Positions 25,109 through 37,700 of a stretch of DNA of 64,000 nucleotides are shown here, piece after piece (the first letter of the stretch is position 1; each line of letters begins with the position of its first letter). The stretch is from Muricea muricata. Taxonomy: Eukaryota; Cnidaria; Anthozoa; Malacalcyonacea; Plexauridae. Under the pieces are notes generated by a model. The model was not told where the DNA came from. It worked only from the letters and a program-made list of their open reading frames with translations, and ran no database searches. Location of the stretch: the NCBI GenBank assembly GCA_963855995.1, contig OY979727.1:6095001-6159000 (forward strand), given 5' to 3'. The position numbers and the translations under genes were made by a program.

Positions 25109-26723
25109 ATCGATTTATAACGGCAGTTTTTAGTTGATCATTTGAGCATGTTGTTACGTTTAAATCGCTTTAAAAGCGCTTAAAACGCGTTTTTAATGAT
25201 TGTAAGATCGTTTCTTTTCTGTCTCAAAGCAACTTGTAAGCTTCTCACTTCAACATGTTATTTTGCTCGTGACAATAGTTTGAGTGCCGAAAACATTATT
25301 CCTGACTTGCTAAGTTCTCTAGTTTCAATTTAGAAAGTCCCTTTTAGGTCCGTGATTGGAATATATCATTGCGCTCAACTCATTCAGTTTGACTCTGAAA
25401 ACATCATTTTAAGCTCCAAAACGTTGCTGTGATCGATTTAAGACGGAAGTTTTTAGTGTATAATTTGAGCATGTTTTTACGCTCAAATCGCTTTAAAAGC
25501 GCTTAGAACGCGTTTTTAATGATTCTAAGCTCGTTTTTGTTCTGTTTCGAGGTGGGTTGTAAGCTTCTCACTTCAACATGTTATTTTGCTCGTGACGATA
25601 ATTTGAGTTCCGAAAACAGGATTCCTGACTTGCTAAGTTCTCCAACCTCCATTTAGAAAGTCCCTTTTAGGTCCGTGATTGCAATATATCATTGCGCTCA
25701 ACTCGTTCAGTTTGGCCCTAAAAACATCATTTTAAGCTCCAAAACAGTGGCGTGATCGATTTAAGACGGCAGTTTTTAGTTGATCATTTGAGCATGTTTT
25801 TACGCTCAAATCGCTTTAAAAGCGCTTAAAACGCGTTCTTAATGATTCTAAGCTCGTTTCTTTTCTGTCTCAAAGCAAGTTGTAAGCTTCTCAATTCAAT
25901 ATGTTATTTTGCTCGTGACAATAGTTTGAGTGCCGAAAACAAGATTCCTGACTTGCTAAGTTCTCTAGTTTCAATTTAGAAAGTCCCTTTTAGGTCCGTG
26001 ATTGCAATATATCATTGCGCTCAACTCATTCAGTTTGGCCCTTAAAACATCATTTTAAGCTCAAAAACGTTGCCGTGATCGATTTAAGACGGCAGTTATT
26101 AGTTGATAATTTGAGCATGTTTTTACGCTCAAATCGCTTTAAAAGCGCTTAAAACGCGTTTTTAATGATTTTAAGATCGTTTCTGTTCTGTTTCGAGGTG
26201 AATTGTAAGCTTCTCTTTTCAACATGGTATTTTGCTCGTGACGATAGTCTGAGTGCCGAAAACAGGATTCCTGACTTACTAAGTTCTCCAACTTCCATTT
26301 AGAAAGTCCCTTTTAGGTCCGTGATTGCTATATATCATTGCGCTCAACTCGTTTAGTTTGACTCTGAAAACATCATTTTAAGCTCCAAAACGTTGCCGTG
26401 ATCGATTTAAGACGGAAGTTTTTAGTTGATAATTTGAGCATGTTTTTACGTTCAAATCGCTTTAAAAGCGCTTAAAACGCGTTTTTAATGATTCTAAGCT
26501 CGTTTCTGTTCTGTTTCAAGGTGGGTTGTAAGCTTCTCACTTCAACATGTTATTTTGCTCGTGACGATAATTTGAGTTCCGAAAACAGGATTCCTGCCTT
26601 GCTAAGTTCTCCAACTTCCATTTAAAAAGTCCCTTTTAGGTCCGTGATTGCAATATATCATTGCGCCCAACTCGTCCAGTTTGGCCCTAAAAATATCATT
26701 TTAAGCTCTAAAACAGTGGCATG
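25109..26723 (+). repeat. A B C D/F G block, copy of 9985-11599
   Basis: Starts at 25109, 25432, 25755, 26078 and 26401, at a constant offset of 15124 bp from 9985, 10308, 10631, 10954 and 11277. The shared D/F hybrid at 26078 and the unusual ACGTTTAAATCGC in the A monomer confirm common descent. The register continues past 26724 into the six-monomer HOR, so the duplicated segment is about 4.2 kb (to near 29285). Confidence 0.85.
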
Positions 26724-28660
26724 ATCGATTTATAACGGCAGTTTTTAGTTGATCATTTGAGCATGTTTTTACGCTCAAATCGCTTTAAAAGCGCTTAAAA
26801 CGCGTTTTTAATGATTGTAAGATCGTTTCTTTTCTGTCTCAAAGCAACTTGTAAGCTTCTCACTTCAACATGTTATTTTGCTCGTGACAATAGTTTGAGT
26901 GCCGAAAACATTATTCCTGACTTGCTAAGTTCTCTAGTTTCAATTTAGAAAGTCCCTTTTAGGTCCGTGATTGGAATATATCATTGCGCTTAACTCATTC
27001 AGTTTGACTCTGAAAACATCATTTTAAGCTCCAAAACGTTGCTGTGATCGATTTAAGACGGAAGTTTTTAGTTGATAATTTGAGCATGTTTTTACGCTCA
27101 AATCGCTTTAAAAGCGCTTAAAACGCGTTTTTAATGATTCTAAGCTCGTTTCTTTTCTGTCTCAAAGCAAGTTGTAAGCTTCTCACTTCAACATGTTATT
27201 TTGCTCGTGACAATAGTTTGAGTGCCGAAAACATCATTCCTGACTTGCTAAGTTCTCTAGTTTCAATTTAGAAAGTCCCTTTTAGGTCCGTGATTGCAAT
27301 ATATCATTGCGCTCAACTCATTCAGTTTGGCCCTTAAAACATCATTTTAAGCTCAAAAACGTTGCCGTGATCGATTTAAGACGGCAGTTATTAGTTGATA
27401 ATTTGAGCATGTTTTTACGCTCAAATCGCTTTAAAAGCGCTTAAAACGCGTTTTTAGTGGTTCTAAGATGGTTTCTGTTCTGTTTCGAGGTAGGTTGTAA
27501 GCTTCTCACTTCAACATGTTATTTTGCTCTTGACGATAGTTTGAGTGACGAAAACAGGATTCTTGACTTTCTAAGTTCTCCAACTTCCATTTAGAAAGTC
27601 CCTTTTAGGTCCGTGATTGCAATATATCATTGCGCTCAACTCGTTCAGTTGGGCCCTGAAAAAATCATTTTAAGCTCTAAAACGTTGGCGTGATCGATTT
27701 AAGACGGCAGTTTTTAGTAGATCATTTGAGCATGTTTTTACGCTAAAATCGCTTCAAAGCGCTTAAAACGCGTTTTTAATGCTTCTAAGATCGTTTCATT
27801 TCTGTTTCAAAGTAAGTTGTAAGCTTCTAACTTCAACATGTCAATTTGCTCGTGACAATAATTTGAGTGCGGAAAACATGATTCCTGACTTGCTAAGTTC
27901 TCTAATTTCCATTTAGAAAGTCCCTTTTAAATCCGTGATTGCAATATATCATTGCGCTCAACTCATTCAGTTTTGCCCTTAAAACATCATTTTAAGCTCC
28001 AAAACGTTGCCGTGATCGATTTAAGACGGCAGTTTTTAGTTGATAGTTTGAGCATGTTTTTACGCTCAAATCGCTTTAAAAGCGTTTAAAACGCGTTTTT
28101 AATGATTCTAAGATCGTTTCTGTTCTGTTTCGAGGTGAATTGTAAGCTTCTCTTTTCAACATGGTATTTTGCTCGTGACGATAGTCTGAGTGCCGAAAAC
28201 AGGATTCCTGACTTACTAAGTTCTCCAACTTCCATTTAGAAAGTCCCTTTTAGGTCCGTGATTGCTATATATCATTGCGCTCAACTCGTTTAGTTTGACT
28301 CTAAAAACATAATTTTAAGCTCCAAAACGTTGCCGTGATCGATTTAAGACGGAAGTTTTTAGTTGATAATTTGAGCATGTTTTTACGTTCAAATCGCTTT
28401 AAAAGCGCTTAAAACGCGTTTTTAATGATTCTAAGCTCGTTTCTGTTCTGTTTCTAGGTGGGTTGTAAGCTTCTCACTTCAACATGTTATTTTGCTCGTG
28501 ACGATAATTTGAGTTCCGAAAACAGGATTCCTGCCTTGCTAAGTTCTCCAACTTCCATTTAGAAAGTCCCTTTTTTTTCCGTGATTGCAATATATCATTG
28601 CGCTCAACTCGTCCAGTTTGGCCCTAAAAATATTATTTTAAGCTCTAAAACAGTGGCATG
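26724..28660 (+). repeat. Six-monomer HOR variant (A, B/C, D, E, F, G), third copy
   Basis: Starts at 26724, 27047, 27370, 27693, 28015 and 28338; length 1937 bp, as at 1-1937 and 11600-13536. The last monomer has a unique run of eight T at about 28571-28578 where relatives read TTTTAGGT. It directly precedes the seven-monomer array. Confidence 0.85.
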
Positions 28661-30920
28661 ATCGACTTATAACGGCAGTTTTTAGTTGATCATTTGAGCA
28701 TGTTTTTACGCTCAAATCGCTTTAAAAGCGCTTAAAACGCGTTTTTAATGATTGTAAGATCGTTTCTTTTCTGTCTCAAAGCAACTTGTAAGCTTCTCAC
28801 GTCAACATGTTATTTTGCTCGTGACAATAGTTTGAGTGCCGAAAACATTATTCCTGACTTGCTAAGTTCTCTAGTTTCAATTTAGAAAGTCCCTTTTAGG
28901 TCCGTGATTGGAATATATCATTGCGCTCAACTCATTCAGTTTGACTCTGAAAACATCATTTTAAGCTCCAAAACGTTGCTGTGATCGATTTAAAACGGAA
29001 GTTTTTACTTGATAATTTGAGCATGTTTTTACGCTCAAATCGCTTTCAAAGCGCTTAAAACGCGTTTTTAATGATTCTAAGCTCGTTTTTGTTCTGTTTC
29101 GAGGTGGGTTGTAAGCTTCTCACTTCAACATGTTATTTTGCTCGTGACGATAATTTGAGTTCCGAAAACAGGATTCCTGACTTGCTAAGTTCTCCAACCT
29201 CCATTTAGAAAGTCCCTTTTAGGTCCGTGATTGCAATATATCATTGCGCTCAACTCGTTCAGTTTGGCCCTAAAAACATCATTTTAAGCTCCAAAACAGT
29301 GGCGTGATCGATTTAAGACGGCAGTTTTTAGTTGATCATTTGAGCATGTTTTTACGCTCAAATCGCTTTAAAAGCGCTTAAAACGCGTTTTTAATGATTC
29401 TAAGCTCGTTTCTTTTCTGTCTCAAAGCAAGTTGTAAGCTTCTCACTTCAACATGTTATTTTGCTCGTGACAATAGTTTGAGTGCCGAAAACATGATTCC
29501 TGACTTGCTAAGTTCTCTAGTTTCAATTTAGAAAGTCCCTTTTAGGTCCGTGATTGCAATATATCATTGCGCTCAACTCATTTAGTTTGGCCCTTAAAAC
29601 AACATTTTAAGCTCAAAAACGTTGCCGTGATCGATTTAAGACGGCAGTTATTAGTTGATAATTTGAGCATGTTTTTACGCTCAAATCGCTTTAAAAGCGC
29701 TTAAAACGCGTTTTTAGTGGTTCTAAGATCGTTTCTGTTCTGTTTCGAGGTAGGTTGTAAGCTTCTCACTTCAACATGTTATTTTGCTCTTGACGATAGT
29801 TTGAGTGACGAAAACAGGATTCTTGACTTTCTAAGTTCTCCAACTTCCATTTAGAAAAACCCTTTTAGGTCCGTGATTGCAATATATCATTGCGCTTAAC
29901 TCGTTCAGTTGGGCCCTGAAAAAATCATTTCAAGCTCTAAAACGTTTGCGTGATCGATTTAAGACGGCAGTTTTTAGTAGATCATTTGAGCATGTTTTTA
30001 CGCTAAAATCGCTTCAAAGCGCTTAAAACGCGTTTTTAATGCTTCTAAGATCGTTTCTTTTCTGTTTCAAAGTAAGTTGTAAGCTTCTAACTTCAACATG
30101 TCAATTTGCTCGTGACAATAATTTGAGTGCGGAAAACATGATTCCTGACTTGCTAAGTTCTCTAATTTCCATTTAGAAAGTCCCTTTTAAATCCGTGATT
30201 GCAATATATCATTGCGCTCAACTCATTCAGTTTTGCCCTTAAAACATCATTTTAAGCTCCAAAACGTTGCCGTGATCGATTTAAGACGGCAGTTTTTAGT
30301 TGATAATTTGAGCATGTTTTTACGCTCAAATCGCTTTAAAAGCGTTTAAAACGCGTTTTTAATGATTCTAAGATCGTTTCTGTTCTGTTTCGAGGTGAAT
30401 TGTAAGCTTCTCTTTTCAACATGGTATTTTGCTCGTGACGATAGTCTGAGTGCCGAAAACAGGATTCCTGACTTACTAAGTTCTCCAACTTCCATTTAGA
30501 AAGTCCCTTTTAGGTCCGTGATTGCTATATATCATTGCGCTCAACTCGTTTAGTTTGACTCTAAAAACATCATTTTAAGCTCCAAAACGTTGCCGTGATC
30601 GATTTAAGACGGAAGTTTTTAGTTGATAATTTGAGCATGTTTTTACGTTCAAATCGCTTTAAAAGCGCTTAAAACGCGTTTTTAATGATTCTAAGCTCGT
30701 TTCTGTTCTGTTTCAAGGTGGGTTGTAAGCTTCTCACTTCAACATGTTATTTTGCTCGTGACGATAATTTGAGTTCCGAAAACAGGATTCCTGCCTTGCT
30801 AAGTTCTCCAACTTCCATTTAGAAAGTCCCTTTTAGGTCCGTGATTGCAATATATCATTGCGCTCAACTCGTCCAGTTTGGCCCTAAAAATATTATTTTA
30901 AGCTCTAAAACAGTGGCATG
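28661..30920 (+). repeat. Seven-monomer HOR (2260 bp), copy 1
   Basis: Monomers A 28661, B 28984, C 29307, D 29630, E 29953, F 30275, G 30598. Marks: A ATCGACTT and GGAATATATC; B TTTTTACTTGATAA and CTTTCAAAG; C AAGCTCGTTTCTTTTC; D CAGTTATTAG and TAGAAAAACCC; E TAGTAGATC and GCTAAAATC; F AAGCGTTTAAAACG and GAGGTGAATTG; G ACGTTCAAATC and CAAGGTGGG (CTAGGTGGG in the G just before this copy). E is 322 bp, the others 323. Confidence 0.92.
29307..29629 (+). repeat. Reference monomer (type C, 323 bp)
   Basis: Chosen as a typical full-length unit. From the start it holds the boundary ATCGATTT, a T5 tract, the dyad cluster (monomer positions 32-85), a T-rich stretch, the HindIII site near 130, CATGTTATTTTGCTCGTGAC near 145-164, the well conserved CATTTAGAAAGTCCCTTTTA, a short dyad around GCAATATATCATTGC, and a variable tail ending in GTTGCCGTG. 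A hand count gives 63 C, 55 G and 14 CpG, i.e. 36.5% G+C and a CpG observed/expected ratio near 1.3. The length is close to twice 161 bp, compatible with two nucleosomes per monomer, but I see no convincing internal half-repeat. Confidence 0.9.
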
Positions 30921-33180
30921 ATCGACTTATAACGGCAGTTTTTAGTTGATCATTTGAGCATGTTTTTACGCTCAAATCGCTTTAAAAGCGCTTAAAACGC
31001 GTTTTTAATGATTGTAAGATCGTTTCTTTTCTGTCTCAAAGCAACTTGTAAGCTTCTCACGTCAACATGTTATTTTGCTCGTGACAATAGTTTGAGTGCC
31101 GAAAACATTATTCCTGACTTGCTAAGTTCTCTAGTTTCAATTTAGAAAGTCCCTTTTAGGTCCGTGATTGGAATATATCATTGCGCTCAACTCATTCAGT
31201 TTGAATCTGAAAACATCATTTTAAGCTCCAAAACGTTGCTGTGATCGATTTAAAACGGAAGTTTTTACTTGATAATTTGAGCATGTTTTTACGCTCAAAT
31301 CGCTTTCAAAGCGCTTAAAACGCGTTTTTAATGATTCTAAGCTCGTTTTTGTTCTGTTTCGAGGTGGGTTGTAAGCTTCTCACTTCAACATGTTATTTTG
31401 CTCGTGACGATAATTTGAGTTCCGAAAACAGGATTCCTGACTTGCTAAGTTCTCCAACCTCCATTTAGAAAGTCCCTTTTAGGTCCGTGATTGCAATATA
31501 TCATTGCGCTCAACTCGTTCAGTTTGGCCCTAAAAACATCATTTTAAGCTCCAAAACAGTGGCGTGATCGATTTAAGACGGCAGTTTTTAGTTGATCATT
31601 TGAGCATGTTTTTACGCTCAAATCGCTTTAAAAGCGCTTAAAACGCGTTTTTAATGATTCTAAGCTCGTTTCTTTTCTGTCTCAAAGCAAGTTGTAAGCT
31701 TCTCACTTCAACATGTTATTTTGCTCGTGACAATAGTTTGAGTGCCGAAAACATGATTCCTGACTTGCTAAGTTCTCTAGTTTCAATTTAGAAAGTCCCT
31801 TTTAGGTCCGTGATTGCAATATATCATTGCGCTCAACTCATTTAGTTTGGCCCTTAAAACATCATTTTAAGCTCAAAAACGTTGCCGTGATCGATTTAAG
31901 ACGGCAGTTATTAGTTGATAATTTGAGCATGTTTTTACGCTCAAATCGCTTTAAAAGCGCTTAAAACGCGTTTTTAGTGGTTCTAAGATCGTTTCTGTTC
32001 TGTTTCGAGGTAGGTTGTAAGCTTCTCACTTCAACATGTTATTTTGCTCTTGACGATAGTTTGAGTGACGAAAACAGGATTCTTGACTTTCTAAGTTCTC
32101 CAACTTCCATTTAGAAAAACCCTTTTAGGTCCGTGATTGCAATATATCATTGCGCTTAACTCGTTCAGTTGGGCCCTGAAAAAATCATTTCAAGCTCTAA
32201 AACGTTTGCGTGATCGATTTAAGACGGCAGTTTTTAGTAGATCATTTGAGCATGTTTTTACGCTAAAATCGCTTCAAAGCGCTTAAAACGCGTTTTTAAT
32301 GCTTCTAAGATCGTTTCTTTTCTGTTTCAAAGTAAGTTGTAAGCTTCTAACTTCAACATGTCAATTTGCTCGTGACAATAATTTGAGTGCGGAAAACATG
32401 ATTCCTGACTTGCTAAGTTCTCTAATTTCCATTTAGAAAGTCCCTTTTAAATCCGTGATTGCAATATATCATTGCGCTCAACTCATTCAGTTTTGCCCTT
32501 AAAACATCATTTTAAGCTCCAAAACGTTGCCGTGATCGATTTAAGACGGCAGTTTTTAGTTGATAATTTGAGCATGTTTTTACGCTCAAATCGCTTTAAA
32601 AGCGTTTAAAACGCGTTTTTAATGATTCTAAGATCGTTTCTGTTCTGTTTCGAGGTGAATTGTAAGCTTCTCTTTTCAACATGGTATTTTGCTCGTGACG
32701 ATAGTCTGAGTGCCGAAAACAGGATTCCTGACTTACTAAGTTCTCCAACTTCCATTTAGAAAGTCCCTTTTAGGTCCGTGATTGCTATATATCATTGCGC
32801 TCAACTCGTTTAGTTTGACTCTAAAAACATCATTTTAAGCTCCAAAACGTTGCCGTGATCGATTTAAGACGGAAGTTTTTAGTTGATAATTTGAGCATGT
32901 TTTTACGTTCAAATCGCTTTAAAAGCGCTTAAAACGCGTTTTTAATGATTCTAAGCTCGTTTCTGTTCTGTTTCAAGGTGGGTTGTAAGCTTCTCACTTC
33001 AACATGTTATTTTGCTCGTGACGATAATTTGAGTTCCGAAAACAGGATTCCTGCCTTGCTAAGTTCTCCAACTTCCATTTAGAAAGTCCCTTTTAGGTCC
33101 GTGATTGCAATATATCATTGCGCTCAACTCGTCCAGTTTGGCCCTAAAAATATTATTTTAAGCTCTAAAACAGTGGCATG
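30921..33180 (+). repeat. Seven-monomer HOR (2260 bp), copy 2
   Basis: It has the same order and length as copy 1, with every internal boundary shifted by exactly 2260 bp. Only a few differences were noticed by eye, e.g. TTGAATCTG near 31201 where the others read TTGACTCTG. Confidence 0.92.
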
Positions 33181-35440
33181 ATCGACTTATAACGGCAGTT
33201 TTTAGTTGATCATTTGAGCATGTTTTTACGCTCAAATCGCTTTAAAAGCGCTTAAAACGCGTTTTTAATGATTGTAAGATCGTTTCTTTTCTGTCTCAAA
33301 GCAACTTGTAAGCTTCTCACGTCAACATGTTATTTTGCTCGTGACAATAGTTTGAGTGATGAAAACATTATTCCTGACTTGCTAAGTTCTCTAGTTTCAA
33401 TTTAGAAAGTCCCTTTTAGGTCCGTGATTGGAATATATCATTGCGCTCAACTCATTCAGTTTGACTCTGAAAACATCATTTTAAGCTCCAAAACGTTGCT
33501 GTGATCGATTTAAAACGGAAGTTTTTACTTGATAATTTGAGCATGTTTTTACGCTCAAATCGCTTTCAAAGCGCTTAAAACGCGTTTTTAATGATTCTAA
33601 GCTCGTTTTTGTTCTGTTTCGAGGTGGGTTGTAAGCTTCTCACTTCAACATGTTATTTTGCTCGTGACGATAATTTGAGTTCCGAAAACAGGATTCCTGA
33701 CTTGCTAAGTTCTCCAACCTCCATTTAGAAAGTCCCTTTTAGGTCCGTGATTGCAATATATCATTGCGCTCAACTCGTTCAGTTTGGCCCTAAAAACATC
33801 ATTTTAAGCTCCAAAACAGTGGCGTGATCGATTTAAGACGGCAGTTTTTAGTTGATCATTTGAGCATGTTTTTACGCTCAAATCGCTTTAAAAGCGCTTA
33901 AAACGCGTTTTTAATGATTCTAAGCTCGTTTCTTTTCTGTCTCAAAGCAAGTTGTAAGCTTCTCACTTCAACATGTTATTTTGCTCGTGACAATAGTTTG
34001 AGTGCCGAAAACATGATTCCTGACTTGCTAAGTTCTCTAGTTTCAATTTAGAAAGTCCCTTTTAGGTCCGTGATTGCAATATATCATTGCGCTCAACTCA
34101 TTTAGTTTGGCCCTTAAAACATCAATTTAAGCTCAAAAACGTTGCCGTGATCGATTTAAGACGGCAGTTATTAGTTGATAATTTGAGCATGTTTTTACGC
34201 TCAAATCGCTTTAAAAGCGCTTAAAACGCGTTTTTAGTGGTTCTAAGATCGTTTCTGTTCTGTTTCGAGGTAGGTTGTAAGCTTCTCACTTCAACATGTT
34301 ATTTTGCTCTTGACGATAGTTTGAGTGACGAAAACAGGATTCTTGACTTTCTAAGTTCTCCAACTTCCATTTAGAAAAACCCTTTTAGGTCCGTGATTGC
34401 AATATATCATTGCGCTTAACTCGTTCAGTTGGGCCCTGAAAAAATCATTTCAAGCTCTAAAACGTTTGCGTGATCGATTTAAGACGGCAGTTTTTAGTAG
34501 ATCATTTGAGCATGTTTTTACGCTAAAATCGCTTCAAAGCGCTTAAAACGCGTTTTTAATGCTTCTAAGATCGTTTCTTTTCTGTTTCAAAGTAAGTTGT
34601 AAGCTTCTAACTTCAACATGTCAATTTGCTCGTGACAATAATTTGAGTGCGGAAAACATGATTCCTGACTTGCTAAGTTCTCTAATTTCCATTTAGAAAG
34701 TCCCTTTTAAATCCGTGATTGCAATATATCATTGCGCTCAACTCATTCAGTTTTGCCCTTAAAACATCATTTTAAGCTCCAAAACGTTGCCGTGATCGAT
34801 TTAAGACGGCAGTTTTTAGTTGATAATTTGAGCATGTTTTTACGCTCAAATCGCTTTAAAAGCGTTTAAAACGCGTTTTTAATGATTCTAAGATCGTTTC
34901 TGTTCTGTTTCGAGGTGAATTGTAAGCTTCTCTTTTCAACATGGTATTTTGCTCGTGACGATAGTCTGAGTGCCGAAAACAGGATTCCTGACTTACTAAG
35001 TTCTCCAACTTCCATTTAGAAAGTCCCTTTTAGGTCCGTGATTGCTATATATCATTGCGCTCAACTCGTTTAGTTTGACTCTAAAAACATCATTTTAAGC
35101 TCCAAAACGTTGCCGTGATCGATTTAAGACGGAAGTTTTTAGTTGATAATTTGAGCATGTTTTTACGTTCAAATCGCTTTAAAAGCGCTTAAAACGCGTT
35201 TTTAATGATTCTAAGCTCGTTTCTGTTCTGTTTCAAGGTGGGTTGTAAGCTTCTCACTTCAACATGTTATTTTGCTCGTGACGATAATTTGAGTTCCGAA
35301 AACAGGATTCCTGCCTTGCTAAGTTCTCCAACTTCCATTTAGAAAGTCCCTTTTAGGTCCGTGATTGCAATATATCATTGCGCTCAACTCGTCCAGTTTG
35401 GCCCTAAAAATATTATTTTAAGCTCTAAAACAGTGGCATG
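33181..35440 (+). repeat. Seven-monomer HOR (2260 bp), copy 3
   Basis: Exactly 2260 bp after copy 2. Private differences include GAGTGATGAAAA near 33355 (others GAGTGCCGAAAA). ACATCAATTTAA near 34120 is shared only with copy 4. Confidence 0.92.
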
Positions 35441-37700
35441 ATCGACTTATAACGGCAGTTTTTAGTTGATCATTTGAGCATGTTTTTACGCTCAAATCGC
35501 TTTAAAAGCGCTTAAAACGCGTTTTTAATGATTGTAAGATCGTTTCTTTTCTGTCTCAAAGCAACTTGTAAGCTTCTCACGTCAACATGTTATTTTGCTC
35601 GTGACAATAGTTTGAGTGCCGAAAACATTATTCCTGACTTGCTAAGTTCTCTAGTTTCAATTTAGAAAGTCCCTTTTAGGTCCGTGATTGGAATATATCA
35701 TTGCGCTCAACTCATTCAGTTTGACTCTGAAAACATCATTTTAAGCTCCAAAACGTTGCTGTGATCGATTTAAAACGGAAGTTTTTACTTGATAATTTGA
35801 GCATGTTTTTACGCTCAAATCGCTTTCAAAGCGCTTAAAACGCGTTTTTAATGATTCTAAGCTCGTTTTTGTTCTGTTTCGAGGTGGGTTGTAAGCTTCT
35901 CACTTCAACATGTTATTTTGCTCGTGACGATAATTTGAGTTCCGAAAACAGGATTCCTGACTTGCTAAGTTCTCCAACCTCCATTTAGAAAGTCCCTTTT
36001 AGGTCCGTGATTGCAATATATCATTGCGCTCAACTCGTTCAGTTTGGCCCTAAAAACATCATTTTAAGCTCCAAAACAGTGGCGTGATCGATTTAAGACG
36101 GCAGTTTTTAGTTGATCATTTGAGCATGTTTTTACGCTCAAATCGCTTTAAAAGCGCTTAAAACGCGTTTTTAATGATTCTAAGCTCGTTTCTTTTCTGT
36201 CTCAAAGCAAGTTGTAAGCTTCTCACTTCAACATGTTATTTTGCTCGTGACAATAGTTTGAGTGCCGAAAACATGATTCCTGACTTGCTAAGTTCTCTAG
36301 TTTCAATTTAGAAAGTCCCTTTTAGGTCCGTGATTGCAATATATCATTGCGCTCAACTCATTTAGTTTGGCCCTTAAAACATCAATTTAAGCTCAAAAAC
36401 GTTGCCGTGATCGATTTAAGACGGCAGTTATTAGTTGATAATTTGAGCATGTTTTTACGCTCAAATCGCTTTAAAAGCGCTTAAAACGCGTTTTTAGTGG
36501 TTCTAAGATCGTTTCTGTTCTGTTTCGAGGTAGGTTGTAAGCTTCTCACTTCAACATGTTATTTTGCTCTTGACGATAGTTTGAGTGACGAAAACAGGAT
36601 TCTTGACTTTCTAAGTTCTCCAACTTCCATTTAGAAAAACCCTTTTAGGTCCGTGATTGCAATATATCATTGCGCTTAACTCGTTCAGTTGGGCCCTGAA
36701 AAAATCATTTCAAGCTCTAAAACGTTTGCGTGATCGATTTAAGACGGCAGTTTTTAGTAGATCATTTGAGCATGTTTTTACGCTAAAATCGCTTCAAAGC
36801 GCTTAAAACGCGTTTTTAATGCTTCTAAGATCGTTTCTTTTCTGTTTCAAAGTAAGTTGTAAGCTTCTAACTTCAACATGTCAATTTGCTCGTGACAATA
36901 ATTTGAGTGCGGAAAACATGATTCCTGACTTGCTAAGTTCTCTAATTTCCATTTAGAAAGTCCCTTTTAAATCCGTGATTGCAATATATCATTGCGCTCA
37001 ACTCATTCAGTTTTGCCCTTAAAACATCATTTTAAGCTCCAAAACGTTGCCGTGATCGATTTAAGACGGCAGTTTTTAGTTGATAATTTGAGCATGTTTT
37101 TACGCTCAAATCGCTTTAAAAGCGTTTAAAACGCGTTTTTAATGATTCTAAGATCGTTTCTGTTCTGTTTCGAGGTGAATTGTAAGCTTCTCTTTTCAAC
37201 ATGGTATTTTGCTCGTGACGATAGTCTGAGTGCCGAAAACAGGATTCCTGACTTACTAAGTTCTCCAACTTCCATTTAGAAAGTCCCTTTTAGGTCCGTG
37301 ATTGCTATATATCATTGCGCTCAACTCGTTTAGTTTGACTCTAAAAACATCATTTTAAGCTCCAAAACGTTGCCGTGATCGATTTAAGACGGAAGTTTTT
37401 AGTTGATAATTTGAGCATTTTTTTACGTTCAAATCGCTTTAAAAGCGCTTAAAACGCGTTTTTAATGATTCTAAGCTCGTTTCTGTTCTGTTTCAAGGTG
37501 GGTTGTAAGCTTCTCACTTCAACATGTTATTTTGCTCGTGACGATAATTTGAGTTCCGAAAACAGGATTCCTGCCTTGCTAAGTTCTCCAACTTCCATTT
37601 AGAAAGTCCCTTTTAGGTCCGTGATTGCAATATATTATTGCGCTCAACTCGTCCAGTTTGGCCCTAAAATTATTATTTTAAGCTCTAAAACAGTGGCATG
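35441..37700 (+). repeat. Seven-monomer HOR (2260 bp), copy 4
   Basis: Exactly 2260 bp after copy 3, sharing its ACATCAATTTAA variant (near 36380). Private changes cluster in the last monomer: GAGCATTTTTTTACG near 37415, TATATTATTG near 37632 and CCTAAAATTATT near 37662. Confidence 0.92.

Noticed and set aside
28661-37700. CRISPR array
   Set aside because: The repeats are 323 bp and contiguous, with no short constant repeat alternating with unique spacers.
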